64,000 bases of DNA from Vineibacter terrae. GTDB taxonomy: Bacteria; Pseudomonadota; Alphaproteobacteria; Reyranellales; Reyranellaceae. Location: positions 1 to 64,000 of the forward strand of contig NZ_VDUZ01000011.1 in NCBI RefSeq assembly GCF_008039615.1, read 5' to 3'. Under the pieces are notes generated by a model. The model worked only from the letters and a program-made list of their open reading frames with translations, had not been told where the DNA came from and made no database searches. A program made the translations under genes and the position numbers. Shown here piece by piece: positions 26,289 to 34,016 of this stretch (position 1 is its first letter; the number at the start of each line of letters is the position of its first letter).

Positions 26289-27974
26289 TCACGCCGCCAG
26301 CGGATCGGCGCGGCTGACGATGGCGGCGGTGTCGACGCCCGGCGGCAGGGTGCCGAAGGCACGGCCGCTGTCGGCGGCGATGCGCGAGGCCAGGAACGCC
26401 TCGGCGACGGCGGCCGGCGCGTGCTGCACCAGCAGGGCGGCCTGCAGGGCCAGCGCCAAGCGCTCGACGAGGCGCCGGGCGCGGGTCTCGATGTTGGACA
26501 GGTCGGCCAGCTCCGCCTTGAGGGCGCCGACGAAGGCATCGAGGCGCGGGTCGCGGCCCTTGGCCAGCCCGACCTCGGCGAAATAGGTGGCCAGCGTCGC
26601 TGGATCACGGCCGACGGCGCGCAGCAGGTCGAGGCACTGCACGTTGCCGGAGCCCTCCCAGACCGAGTTCACCGGCGAATCGCGGTACAGGCGCGGCATG
26701 ATGCTGTCCTCGACGAAGCCGTTGCCGCCGTGGCATTCCAGCGCTTCGTAGGCCACGGCCGGCGTGCGCTTGCAGATCCAGTACTTGGCGATGGGCGTCA
26801 CGATGCGGGCGAAGCGGGCCTTGTCCTCGTCGCCCTCCTGCTCGTCGAAGGCGCGCGCCACGCGCAGCGACAGCACCGTCGCGGCCTCGGACTCGACCGC
26901 CAGGTCGGCCAGCACGTTGGTCATCAGCGGTTGCGCGATCAGGGCGCGGCCGAAGGCGGTGCGATCGCGGCAATGGTTGATGGCCTGCGCCACGGCGTGG
27001 CGGGTCACGGCGGTCGAGCCCAGGGCGCAATCCAGCCGCGTGTGGCGCACCATCTCGATGATCGTGGGCACGCCGCGGCCTTCCTCGCCCAGCAGCCAGC
27101 CGAAGGCACCGTGCAGCTCCACCTCCGAGGAGGCGTTGGAACGGTTGCCCAGCTTGTTCTTCAGGCGCTGGATGTGGAAGGCGTTGCGCGTGCCGTCGGG
27201 CCGCCAGCGCGGCATCAGGAAGCACGACAGGCCGCCGGGCGCCTGCGCCAGCACCAGGAAGGCATCGCACATCGGGGCCGAGCAGAACCATTTGTGGCCC
27301 ACGATCTCGTAGCCGCTGCCCGGCCCGCGGTTGCCCAGCGGCGTCGCGCGGCTGGTGTTGGCGCGCACGTCGGAGCCGCCCTGCTTTTCAGTCATTGCCA
27401 TGCCGATGGTGGCGGCACGCTTCTGCTCCACGGGCCGCGCCGCCGGATCATAGGCGCTGGCCAGGATGCGCGGCTCCCATGCGCGCGCGATGTCCGGCGT
27501 GCTGCGCAGGGCCGGGATCGACGCGAAGGTCATGGTGAGCGGGCAGGCCGGGCCATCGTTGGTCTGGTTGAAGGGGATGTAGAGGGCGGCGCGCGCGACA
27601 TGGGCGCCGGGGCGCGGCTCGGTCCAGGGCAGGGCATGGATGCCCTCGTCGAACGCCAGGGCCATCAGGGCGTGGTAGCTGGGGTGGAACTCGACCTCGT
27701 CGATGCGCCGGCCGAAGCGGTCATGGGTCTTGAGCTGCGGGCTGAAGCGCTCGGCGAGCTCGGCATCGCGGATGGTGGCGGCGCCGCCGCAGCGAGCGCC
27801 GAAGGCGGTGGCGCGGTCACGGATCCAGCTGCCGCCTTCGCGTTCGACGGCCTCCACTAGCGCCTTGTCGCCCAGGAAGACGTTGTAGTCTTCCAGCGGC
27901 CGTGCCTGGTTGTCGACGCTGTGCGTCTCGAACGGCGCCGGGCTGGCGCTGGCTGGGCTGGCGTTCATGGTCAT
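26289..27974 (-). CDS. aidB: AidB-like acyl-CoA dehydrogenase family protein
   Basis: A 561-residue flavoprotein of the acyl-CoA dehydrogenase superfamily, close in length and motif to E. coli AidB. TIGMAMTEKQGGSDVRANT is the flavin-binding signature, NVWEGSGNVQCLDLLRA-like SVWEGSGNVQCLDLLRAVG and ECHGGNGFVEDS are AidB-type C-terminal motifs. AidB belongs to the adaptive response to alkylating agents, where it is thought to shield DNA; true dehydrogenase activity is weak. No ada gene is nearby. The Met at codon 3 (27968) has the better spaced GGAGAA site. The DNA-binding C-terminal region seen in AidB appears to be present. The symbol rests on similarity only. Confidence 0.8.
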   Translation of the reverse strand: MTMNASPASASPAPFETHSVDNQARPLEDYNVFLGDKALVEAVEREGGSWIRDRATAFGARCGGAATIRDAELAERFSPQLKTHDRFGRRIDEVEFHPSYHALMALAFDEGIHALPWTEPRPGAHVARAALYIPFNQTNDGPACPLTMTFASIPALRSTPDIARAWEPRILASAYDPAARPVEQKRAATIGMAMTEKQGGSDVRANTSRATPLGNRGPGSGYEIVGHKWFCSAPMCDAFLVLAQAPGGLSCFLMPRWRPDGTRNAFHIQRLKNKLGNRSNASSEVELHGAFGWLLGEEGRGVPTIIEMVRHTRLDCALGSTAVTRHAVAQAINHCRDRTAFGRALIAQPLMTNVLADLAVESEAATVLSLRVARAFDEQEGDEDKARFARIVTPIAKYWICKRTPAVAYEALECHGGNGFVEDSIMPRLYRDSPVNSVWEGSGNVQCLDLLRAVGRDPATLATYFAEVGLAKGRDPRLDAFVGALKAELADLSNIETRARRLVERLALALQAALLVQHAPAAVAEAFLASRIAADSGRAFGTLPPGVDTAAIVSRADPLAA

Positions 27975-28033
27975 TTCTCCGATCCGGACAGGTAGGCGAG
28001 TCTACGCCACTCTCGTCGCGATCGGGAGTGTGC

Positions 28034-28051
28034 TTTGAGTATCCGCTCAAA
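28034..28051. promoter_or_regulatory. Inverted repeat in a divergent promoter region
   Basis: TTTGAG-TATCCG-CTCAAA is a perfect 6-bp inverted repeat lying 60 bp from the AidB-like start and 63 bp from the SPFH-protein start. A TATAGG hexamer near 28077 may be the -10 of the plus-strand promoter. It could be an operator for either gene. Confidence 0.35.
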
Positions 28052-28113
28052 TCTGTTAGCGTAAGAGCAATTCTGGTATAGGGCCGACGGGCCGTGGAAA
28101 GAGGGAGACCGCG

Positions 28114-29136
28114 ATGACTGCGGGTGGTGTCGTTCTACTGGTGTTTGCCGTGCTCGCTGTCGTGGTCGCGATCGTGCTGCTGTTCCAGGGCGTGCGCACG
28201 GTGCCGCAGGGCTGGGAGTGGACCATCGAGAAGTTCGGCCAGTACACCCGCGTGCTGCGGCCCGGCCTCAACTTCATGTTCCCGATCGTCGAGCGCGTCG
28301 GCGCCAAGATCAACATGCAGGAGTCGGTGCTCGATATCCCGCAGCAGCAGGTGATCACCAAGGACAACGCCATCGTCAGCGTCGACGCCGTGGCCTTCTA
28401 CCAGGTGATCGATGCACGCGCTGCGGCCTACGAGGTGCGCAACCTGGTGCAGGCGATCACCAACCTGGCGCTGACGAACATCCGCAACGTGATGGGGAGC
28501 CTGGCGCTGGACGACGTGCTGTCCAAGCGCAACGAGATCAACGACCGGCTGCTGTCGGTGATCGACCACGCCACCAATGCCTGGGGCATCAAGGTGCTGC
28601 GCGTCGAGCTCAAGGACATCATCCCGCCGCAGGACATGGTGCAGGCCATGGCGCGGCAGATGAAGGCCGAACGCGACAAGAGGGCCCAGATCCTGGAAGC
28701 CGAGGGCGTGCGCGAGGCGCAAATCAAGCGGGCCGAGGGTGAGAAGCAGGCGGCGATCCTGTCGGCCGAAGGCCGACGCGAGGCGGCGTTCCGCGACGCC
28801 GAAGGGCGCGAGCGCGCGGCCGAAGCCGAAGCCAAGGCGACCCAGGTGGTGACCGCGGCCATCGGCAGCGGCGGCGCCCAGGCCATCAACTACTTCCTCG
28901 GCCAGAAATACGTCGAGGCGCTGCACGCCATGGGCTCGTCCAGCAACAGCAAGGTGTTCTTCCTGCCGATCGAGGCCACCGGCATCATGGGCACCCTGGG
29001 TGGGCTGGCCGAGCTCACCAAGGAGTCCCAGCTGCGTGGCGCTGCCGCGAGCGCCGTCACGGCCGCAACTGCCCTGCCGCCGTCGGCGCCGCCCGGCGGC
29101 GCGCCGGCACCCAGCGGGCCATGGAACCGCGGCTGA
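28114..29136 (+). CDS. qmcA: SPFH/band 7 membrane-anchored protein (QmcA/stomatin type)
   Basis: A 340-residue inner-membrane protein. One N-terminal transmembrane helix (about 5-24) is followed by the SPFH domain, with RTVPQGWEWTIEKFGQYTRVL and the typical DIPQQQVITKDNAIVSVDAVA, then a coiled coil rich in Glu, Ala and Arg (about 175-260), and a Pro/Ala-rich tail. These proteins oligomerise into cages or microdomains and shield membrane proteases. The NfeD-type gene 36 bp downstream is the standard partner. The promoter probably lies in the AT-richer 28020-28085. Confidence 0.92.
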   Translation: MTAGGVVLLVFAVLAVVVAIVLLFQGVRTVPQGWEWTIEKFGQYTRVLRPGLNFMFPIVERVGAKINMQESVLDIPQQQVITKDNAIVSVDAVAFYQVIDARAAAYEVRNLVQAITNLALTNIRNVMGSLALDDVLSKRNEINDRLLSVIDHATNAWGIKVLRVELKDIIPPQDMVQAMARQMKAERDKRAQILEAEGVREAQIKRAEGEKQAAILSAEGRREAAFRDAEGRERAAEAEAKATQVVTAAIGSGGAQAINYFLGQKYVEALHAMGSSSNSKVFFLPIEATGIMGTLGGLAELTKESQLRGAAASAVTAATALPPSAPPGGAPAPSGPWNRG

Positions 29137-29172
29137 GCCGACAACTGGCCTGCCGCTGATGTCGGGGGAAAA

Positions 29173-29607
29173 GTGATGATCGTGTTCTGGTGGTGGTGGG
29201 CGGCCGCGGCGGTGCTGCTGGTCTGCGAGATGGCGCTGCCTGGCGTGATCTTCCTCTTCCTGGCCATCGGCGCCGTCCTGGTCGGCGTCGTCCTGCTGCT
29301 CGCGCCGTCAACCGGACTGGAGATCCAGCTTCTGATCTTTGCCGTCACCAGCGTTGGTGCCGCCCTGGGCCTGCGGCCGATCCTGGCGCAGCGGCTGCAG
29401 ACCAAGGCCCACGCCACGCTCAATGCCCGTGCGGCCGCCCTGATCGGGCAGGTGGTGACCCTGGACGAGCCGATCATCAACGGCCGCGGGCGCGCCCGCG
29501 TCGCCGACGGCAGCTGGAACGTGCGCGGCCCCGACATGGTGGCCGGCGCCGAGGTGCGCATCGTGCGCGTCGAAGGCGCGGAGCTGGTGGTCGAGCCGGC
29601 GCGCTGA
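29173..29607 (+). CDS. NfeD-family membrane protein
   Basis: A 144-residue protein: transmembrane helices in the first 75 residues (WWWAAAAVLLVCEMALPGV onward) and a C-terminal OB-fold domain (about 80-144) with LIGQVVTLDEPIINGRGRAR and GAEVRIVRVEGAELVVEP. NfeD proteins pair with SPFH proteins, here the gene immediately upstream, and act in membrane quality control. This is the short NfeD form without a ClpP-like protease domain. Confidence 0.92.
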   Translation: MMIVFWWWWAAAAVLLVCEMALPGVIFLFLAIGAVLVGVVLLLAPSTGLEIQLLIFAVTSVGAALGLRPILAQRLQTKAHATLNARAAALIGQVVTLDEPIINGRGRARVADGSWNVRGPDMVAGAEVRIVRVEGAELVVEPAR

Positions 29608-29621
29608 CGGACGGGCCGGTT

Positions 29622-30557
29622 CTATCCGCCGATCAATCCTTTCTCGATCATGCAATGGATGCCCTTGTTGCCGTCGACCGTCTGCGTGACATGCAGGTCG
29701 GCGGCGAGGCTGCACAGCATGTAGGCGTCCTCGGCCGACAGCCCGGTCTTGCCGCGGATCAGGCGGATCATGTCGCGCAGCGCTTCCTTGGCGGCATCGT
29801 CGAGGTCGACGTCGAAGCCGTGGGTGATCCAGTGGGTCCTGGTCTCGCCGCGCGGGTTGTTCAGCTTCATGTCCTTGCGCACGGTGAAGCGGAAGGTGCC
29901 GGTGAGGCAGGTCTCCAGCGCCGTCAGGTTGACCTCGCCGTCGCCCTGCACGCCGTGACCATCGCCGGTGGAGAACAGCGCGCCCGGCGCGAACACCGGC
30001 AGGTAGATCGTGCTGCCGACACCCAGCTCCTTGTTGTCGATGTTGCCGCCGAAGGCACGCGGCTCGATCGAGCTGCACTGGCCCCATTCGGGCGGCGGTG
30101 CCACACCCATGATGCCGAAGAAGGGCTTGAGCGGGATCTCGGTGCCCCAGGGCATGGTGCAGACATTGCGGTTGGCCGAGATCGGGATGTGGGTCAGACG
30201 ATAGGAGGGGAAGTCCTCGGGCAGGGTGCCCATCAGCGGCCGCTGCACGTTCCAGCCCCAGTCGGTGCGGAACTTGATGTCGAGCACGTCGACCTGCAGC
30301 GCATCGCCGCGCTCGGCGCCTTCGACGTGGACCGGGCCGGTCAGGATATGCCGGCCGATATGGGGCTTGCACGCGGCATGGATCTCGCGGTGCTCGGGCA
30401 GCACCGTGAAGGGCGGCGCCGGCAGGATGTCGGCCGGCCCCGACACGCACTCGATGGTGACCGTGTCGCCCGACTTCACCGTCACGGCCGGCCTGAGATT
30501 GGCATCGAAGTAGCCCCAATGCACGGTCTGAGGGGTCGTCTTCAGCAGGACGGTCAT
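29622..30557 (-). CDS. Acetamidase/formamidase family protein
   Basis: A 311-residue cytosolic amidase of the FmdA/AmdA family, which hydrolyses formamide or short aliphatic amides to ammonia and the acid. HWGYFDANLRPAVTVKSGDT starts the domain, and the conserved TGPVHVEGAERGDALQVDVL, the GDGHGVQGDGEVNLTALE stretch and the DVDLDDAAKEAL helix are present. ATG at 30557 follows GGAAGG. It is a single gene, convergent with nfeD (14 bp) and divergent from rlmJ. In a C1-using organism formamide would yield formate and nitrogen. Confidence 0.9.
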   Translation of the reverse strand: MTVLLKTTPQTVHWGYFDANLRPAVTVKSGDTVTIECVSGPADILPAPPFTVLPEHREIHAACKPHIGRHILTGPVHVEGAERGDALQVDVLDIKFRTDWGWNVQRPLMGTLPEDFPSYRLTHIPISANRNVCTMPWGTEIPLKPFFGIMGVAPPPEWGQCSSIEPRAFGGNIDNKELGVGSTIYLPVFAPGALFSTGDGHGVQGDGEVNLTALETCLTGTFRFTVRKDMKLNNPRGETRTHWITHGFDVDLDDAAKEALRDMIRLIRGKTGLSAEDAYMLCSLAADLHVTQTVDGNKGIHCMIEKGLIGG

Positions 30558-30630
30558 CGGCACAGCCTTCCGCGATGAAAGCAGCGGCCGATCCAAGCAC
30601 GAAGCGCGCCGGCGTGATATAGGCGGGTCG

Positions 30631-31488
30631 ATGAACTACCGTCACGGGTTTCATGCCGGCAACTTCGCCGACGTGCTCAAGCACGTCGCCTGGCTGGAGC
30701 TGCTGCGGCTGATGACAGCCAAGGACAAGGCCCTGCTGGTGCTGGACACGCATGCCGGCAGCGGCGGCTACGACCTTGGCGGCGAGCAGGCGGCGCGCAC
30801 CGGCGAATGGCAGGACGGCATCGGCCGGCTGCTGGAGGCGCCGGCCGCGCCTGCGGTTGTGCGGCGTTATGTCGAGGCGGTGCGGACCTATGACCGCAAG
30901 TTCGGCCGCCACGCCGGGAAGCTGCGGCACTATCCCGGCTCGCCGCGCATCACCCGGCCGCTGCTGCGCGCCGGCGATCGCTGCGTGCTGTGCGAGGCGC
31001 ATGCTGCCGAGGCGGCGCTGCTGAAGCGCGAGTTCTCGGGCGACAAGGCGATCGAGCTGCGCGCCGCCGACGGCTACGCCGCGCTCAAGGCGCTGCTGCC
31101 GCCGCCGGAACGGCGCGGCTTGGTGCTGATCGATCCGCCGTTCGAGAAGACCGACGAGTTCGAGCGCGTCGCACGGGCGCTGGCGCAGGCGCTGAAGCGC
31201 TTCGCCACCGGCGTCTATGCGCTGTGGTATCCGCTCAAGGACGCGGCTTCCGTCGCGGCGCTGCGGTCGGCTGTGGCCGCGCTCGCGCCGCGGGCGCTGG
31301 ACATCGAGCTGGCCCTGGCCCGGCCGCTGCCGCCGGACGGCCTGCAGGCCAGCGGCATGATCATCGTCAATCCGCCCTGGACCTTCGACGAAGCATTGCA
31401 GCCGGCGGTGTCCTGGCTGGCGCAGGCGCTTGGCCACGATCCGAGCGCGCAGGGGACGCTGCGCTGGCTGGCGGGCGCGCCGTCCTGA
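30631..31488 (+). CDS. rlmJ: 23S rRNA (adenine2030-N6)-methyltransferase
   Basis: A 285-residue SAM-dependent methyltransferase that methylates A2030 of 23S rRNA. MNYRHGFHAGNFADVLKH is the family start, LVLDTHAGSGGYDL the SAM-binding motif I, and VLIDPPFEKTDEF the catalytic DPPF motif. Length is as in E. coli RlmJ. It diverges from the formamidase gene across 73 bp. Confidence 0.95.
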   Translation: MNYRHGFHAGNFADVLKHVAWLELLRLMTAKDKALLVLDTHAGSGGYDLGGEQAARTGEWQDGIGRLLEAPAAPAVVRRYVEAVRTYDRKFGRHAGKLRHYPGSPRITRPLLRAGDRCVLCEAHAAEAALLKREFSGDKAIELRAADGYAALKALLPPPERRGLVLIDPPFEKTDEFERVARALAQALKRFATGVYALWYPLKDAASVAALRSAVAALAPRALDIELALARPLPPDGLQASGMIIVNPPWTFDEALQPAVSWLAQALGHDPSAQGTLRWLAGAPS

Positions 31489-31538
31489 GCCGTCGCCGAC
31501 AGGTGAAGTGGATTTGACGCGTCTGGTGAATCCTGATC

Positions 31539-32441
31539 ATGTCAGGCATGGCACAGCACGCGCCGCTCTCCTTGTTGCGGGCGTTTGAGGCTGCCGGACG
31601 CAGCGCGTCGTTCCGGGCGGCGGCGGCCGAGCTTCACCTGACACCCAGCGCCGTCAGCCATGCCATCCGCAAGCTCGAGCGCAACCTGGGCGCGACACTG
31701 TTCCAGCGCAACGGGCGCGCCGTGCAGCTGAGCCCCGAAGGCGAGACGCTGATGCGCCATATCGGCCGCGCCTTCGACGAGCTGCGCCGCGGCATGGAGA
31801 TGGTCTCGACCCGCAGCCCGCGGCTCCTGCGCCTGCACTCGGCGCCCAGCTTCGCCGCCCAGTGGCTGACGCCGCGCCTGTCGCGTTTCCTGGCAGCCTA
31901 TCCCGGCATCGAGATCCGCCTGTCGGCCGGCACCGACTACACCCGCTTCCTCACCGACGAGTTCGACGCCGATATCGTCTATGGGCCGCCGCGGCAGGAG
32001 GGGCTGGTCGTGCTGGCGCTGGGCGAGGAGACGATGACGCCGCTCTGCACGCCGCGGCTGGCCCGCACGATCCGCAAGCCGGCCGACCTGCTGCGCCACG
32101 TGCTGATCGAAAGCGACAACAAGCAGGTGCGCTGGCCGGCCTGGTTCGCGGCCAACGGCCTGGTGGCGCCGCTGCCGCACGGCACCCGCTTCGACCGCAG
32201 CTTCCTGGCGATCACGGCCGCCGCCGACGGGCTGGGCGTGGCCCTGGAATCGACGCGCCTGGCCGAGCGCGAGATCAAGGCCAAGCGCCTGGTGGCGCCG
32301 CTGGGCGGCCGCGCCGGCGATGTGCGTGATGTCGGGCACTTCCTGGTGTTCCCGCCGGCGGCGCGGCAGCGCCAGACGCTGCGCCTGTTCGTCTCGTGGC
32401 TGGGCGCCGAGCTGGGCCAGCGCTTCCAGCCTCTGGACTGA
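31539..32441 (+). CDS. LysR-family transcriptional regulator (GcvA-like)
   Basis: A 300-residue regulator with an N-terminal winged helix (about 8-65: SLLRAFEAAGRSASFRAAAA, then TPSAVSHAIRKLERNLG) and a periplasmic-binding-like effector domain (about 95-295). RNGRAVQLSPEGETL and the C-terminal LFVSWLGAEL are typical of the GcvA subgroup. Its target is not adjacent in the usual divergent way; the nearest genes are rlmJ upstream and the ferritin-like protein downstream, both on the same strand. Confidence 0.92.
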   Translation: MSGMAQHAPLSLLRAFEAAGRSASFRAAAAELHLTPSAVSHAIRKLERNLGATLFQRNGRAVQLSPEGETLMRHIGRAFDELRRGMEMVSTRSPRLLRLHSAPSFAAQWLTPRLSRFLAAYPGIEIRLSAGTDYTRFLTDEFDADIVYGPPRQEGLVVLALGEETMTPLCTPRLARTIRKPADLLRHVLIESDNKQVRWPAWFAANGLVAPLPHGTRFDRSFLAITAAADGLGVALESTRLAEREIKAKRLVAPLGGRAGDVRDVGHFLVFPPAARQRQTLRLFVSWLGAELGQRFQPLD

Positions 32442-32533
32442 CGACGTCGGCAGAACAGGGCGATACGCCCGCCGTCCGCATCCAGATGCACGGCCGGCTT
32501 CACATCGCGATCACTTTCTTCCCGCGCGCTCGT

Positions 32534-32563
32534 GATGCGCCGCGGTCATCCCGGCGGCGCATC
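32534..32563. repeat. GC-rich hairpin upstream of the ferritin-like gene
   Basis: A perfect 10-bp inverted repeat (GATGCGCCGC and GCGGCGCATC) with a 10-base loop in the 189 bp between the LysR gene and the ferritin-like gene. It has no T-run. It could end the LysR transcript or act in the 5' leader of the next gene. The rest of the gap holds no open frame with coding character. Confidence 0.45.
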
Positions 32564-32630
32564 GCCGCGTAGTGGGCACAGAGGCCGCGCCTGCAGCGGT
32601 CTCGTGCCTCGACGCAAGGGAGACCCGTTC

Positions 32631-33212
32631 ATGTCCTCCATCATCGATACCGGCCGTCGCTCGCTGTTGCGGGCTTCTGGCACCGCTGTCCTGTCGGCCG
32701 CCGCCGTCGCGCTGCTGGCCGGCAGCGAACGCATGGCCGCGCAGGCCCAGGGCACGTCGCAGGCCAGCGACGTGCAGATCCTCAATGTTGCCCTCGGCCT
32801 GGAGCACGAGGCGATCAGCGCCTATGCGATCGCGGCCGGCAGCGGCCTGGTCAGCAAGGCGGTCCTGCCGGTGGCGGTGCAGTTCCAGGGCCACCACAAG
32901 GAGCATCGCGACGCCCTCATCGCCACGATCCGCAAGCTGGGCGGCATGCCGGTCGCGGCCAGGCCGGACGCCGAGGTCGCCACGGCGCTGAACGCCAAGG
33001 CGCTCAAGAGCCAGACCGACGTGCTGCGCCTGGCGCAGCGGCTAGAGCGTGGCGCCGCCAACGCCTATATCGGCGTCATCCCGTCGTTCAGCGACCGGGC
33101 GCTGGCGCAGGTCTCGGCCCGGCTGGCCAGCGACGAGACCATGCACTGGGTGGTGCTGAGCCAGGCGCTGGGCGACTCGCTGCCGCCCAAGGCGCTGTTC
33201 TTCGGCGCCTGA
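32631..33212 (+). CDS. Exported ferritin-like domain protein
   Basis: A 193-residue four-helix protein. GRRSLLRASGTAVLSAAAVALLAGS is a Tat-like signal (short n-region with RR). The mature helices carry a metal-binding pattern: GLEHEAISAY, QGHHKEHRDAL, RLERGAANAY and LASDETMHWVVL, so Glu and His ligands for a di-iron site are present in the usual helix positions. I chose the ATG at 32631, after AAGGGAGACC. The role may be periplasmic iron storage or oxygen/peroxide handling. It lies just upstream of a small cytochrome c gene, separated by a palindromic repeat. Confidence 0.8.
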   Translation: MSSIIDTGRRSLLRASGTAVLSAAAVALLAGSERMAAQAQGTSQASDVQILNVALGLEHEAISAYAIAAGSGLVSKAVLPVAVQFQGHHKEHRDALIATIRKLGGMPVAARPDAEVATALNAKALKSQTDVLRLAQRLERGAANAYIGVIPSFSDRALAQVSARLASDETMHWVVLSQALGDSLPPKALFFGA

Positions 33213-33220
33213 CGTCCGGG

Positions 33221-33287
33221 GAGCGCCGGCTTCCAGCCGGCTCATGATCCGGCGCTTCGCGCCGATGCCGGCAGGATGCCGGCGCTC
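33221..33287. repeat. 67-bp imperfect palindrome (REP-like)
   Basis: Outer arms GAGCGCCGGC (33221-33230) and GCCGGCGCTC (33278-33287), inner arms GCCGGC on each side and a central GGCGC-TTC-GCGCC hairpin give one long, nearly continuous stem. It fills the gap between the ferritin-like gene and the cytochrome gene. Its design, with paired GCCGGC blocks and GAGCGC ends, recalls the repeats between rnr and topA in this window. Confidence 0.7.
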
Positions 33288-33301
33288 TCAGGGAAGACAT
33301 C

Positions 33302-33664
33302 ATGGACACGCTGCTCGCCTGCGCCGTCGTGGCGGTCTGTATGGGGCCGCAGCTTGCCGCCGTCGATGCCGATCGCGGCAAGGCGCTGTGGGAGGCCAAG
33401 TGCATCGGCTGCCACGCGCTCGACGCCAACCGCGTGGGACCGCTGCATCGCGGGGTGTTCGGCCGCAAGGCCGGCACCGCGCCCGGGTTCACCTATTCGG
33501 TCGCGGTCAGGAATGCGGGCTTCGTCTGGGACGAGACGCGGCTGGAGAAATGGCTGGCTGGCCCGGCGCAGTTCCTGCCGGGCAGCCGCATGGGCTTCTC
33601 GGTTGCCGACCCGGCCGACCGCGCCGATATCATCGCCTATCTGAAGAGCCTGTCGGGAGGCTGA
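33302..33664 (+). CDS. Small class I cytochrome c
   Basis: A 120-residue periplasmic cytochrome. A signal peptide (about 1-20) precedes CIGCH (Cys34, Cys37, His38). GPLHRGVFGRKAGTAPGFTY and GSRMGFSV (Met97 as sixth ligand) mark it as a cytochrome c2-like carrier, and RADIIAYLKSL closes the fold. It follows the ferritin-like gene in the same direction after a palindrome. The electron partners cannot be told from context, though a periplasmic carrier would also be useful to the XoxF chain. Confidence 0.92.
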   Translation: MDTLLACAVVAVCMGPQLAAVDADRGKALWEAKCIGCHALDANRVGPLHRGVFGRKAGTAPGFTYSVAVRNAGFVWDETRLEKWLAGPAQFLPGSRMGFSVADPADRADIIAYLKSLSGG

Positions 33665-33668
33665 GGGG

Positions 33669-34016
33669 TCAGAAGCTCACCAGCGCCAGCATCACCAGCG
33701 CGACCAGGGTGAGCACGACCAGCAGCGGCAGGCTGGCCAGCCAGCGGGTGCCCAGTGGCAGGGTGTCCCAATGGCGGAACGCCACGACGAAGGCCCAGAC
33801 GGCGGCGACGAAGCCGGATAGCCAGAACAACAACGCCAGCAGGCTGCCGGTCTGGGCCTCGCTGGCGTTGCCAAGGCTGGCGCTGACGAACGCCACCGGA
33901 ACGGCGGCGACGAAGAGGGCGACCGACCAGACCGCAATGCTGCGGACCCGCCGGGCGCGCCGGACCGTGTCGCCGCCGGCTGCGCCGCCCGGGGGCGGCG
34001 CAGCGGCTTCAGCCAC
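33669..34016 (-). CDS. Hypothetical three-helix membrane protein
   Basis: A 115-residue protein of unknown function with three transmembrane helices (roughly 28-47, 56-78 and 92-112), after an Ala/Pro/Gly-rich start. I chose the GTG at 34016, whose first bases overlap the stop of the upstream aminotransferase gene (GTGGCTGA), which implies translational coupling. A longer frame reaches 34055 inside the aminotransferase. It ends four bases from the cytochrome gene, tail to tail. Confidence 0.65.
   Translation of the reverse strand: MAEAAAPPPGGAAGGDTVRRARRVRSIAVWSVALFVAAVPVAFVSASLGNASEAQTGSLLALLFWLSGFVAAVWAFVVAFRHWDTLPLGTRWLASLPLLVVLTLVALVMLALVSF

Noticed and set aside
28034-28085. Riboswitch upstream of the SPFH gene
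   Set aside because: Only a short inverted repeat is visible; the leader is too short for a known riboswitch fold.
33302-33664. Small cytochrome c as the dedicated XoxF electron acceptor
   Set aside because: The xoxG cytochrome is in the xox operon and has the four-Cys methanol-type features; this one lies 28 kb away.
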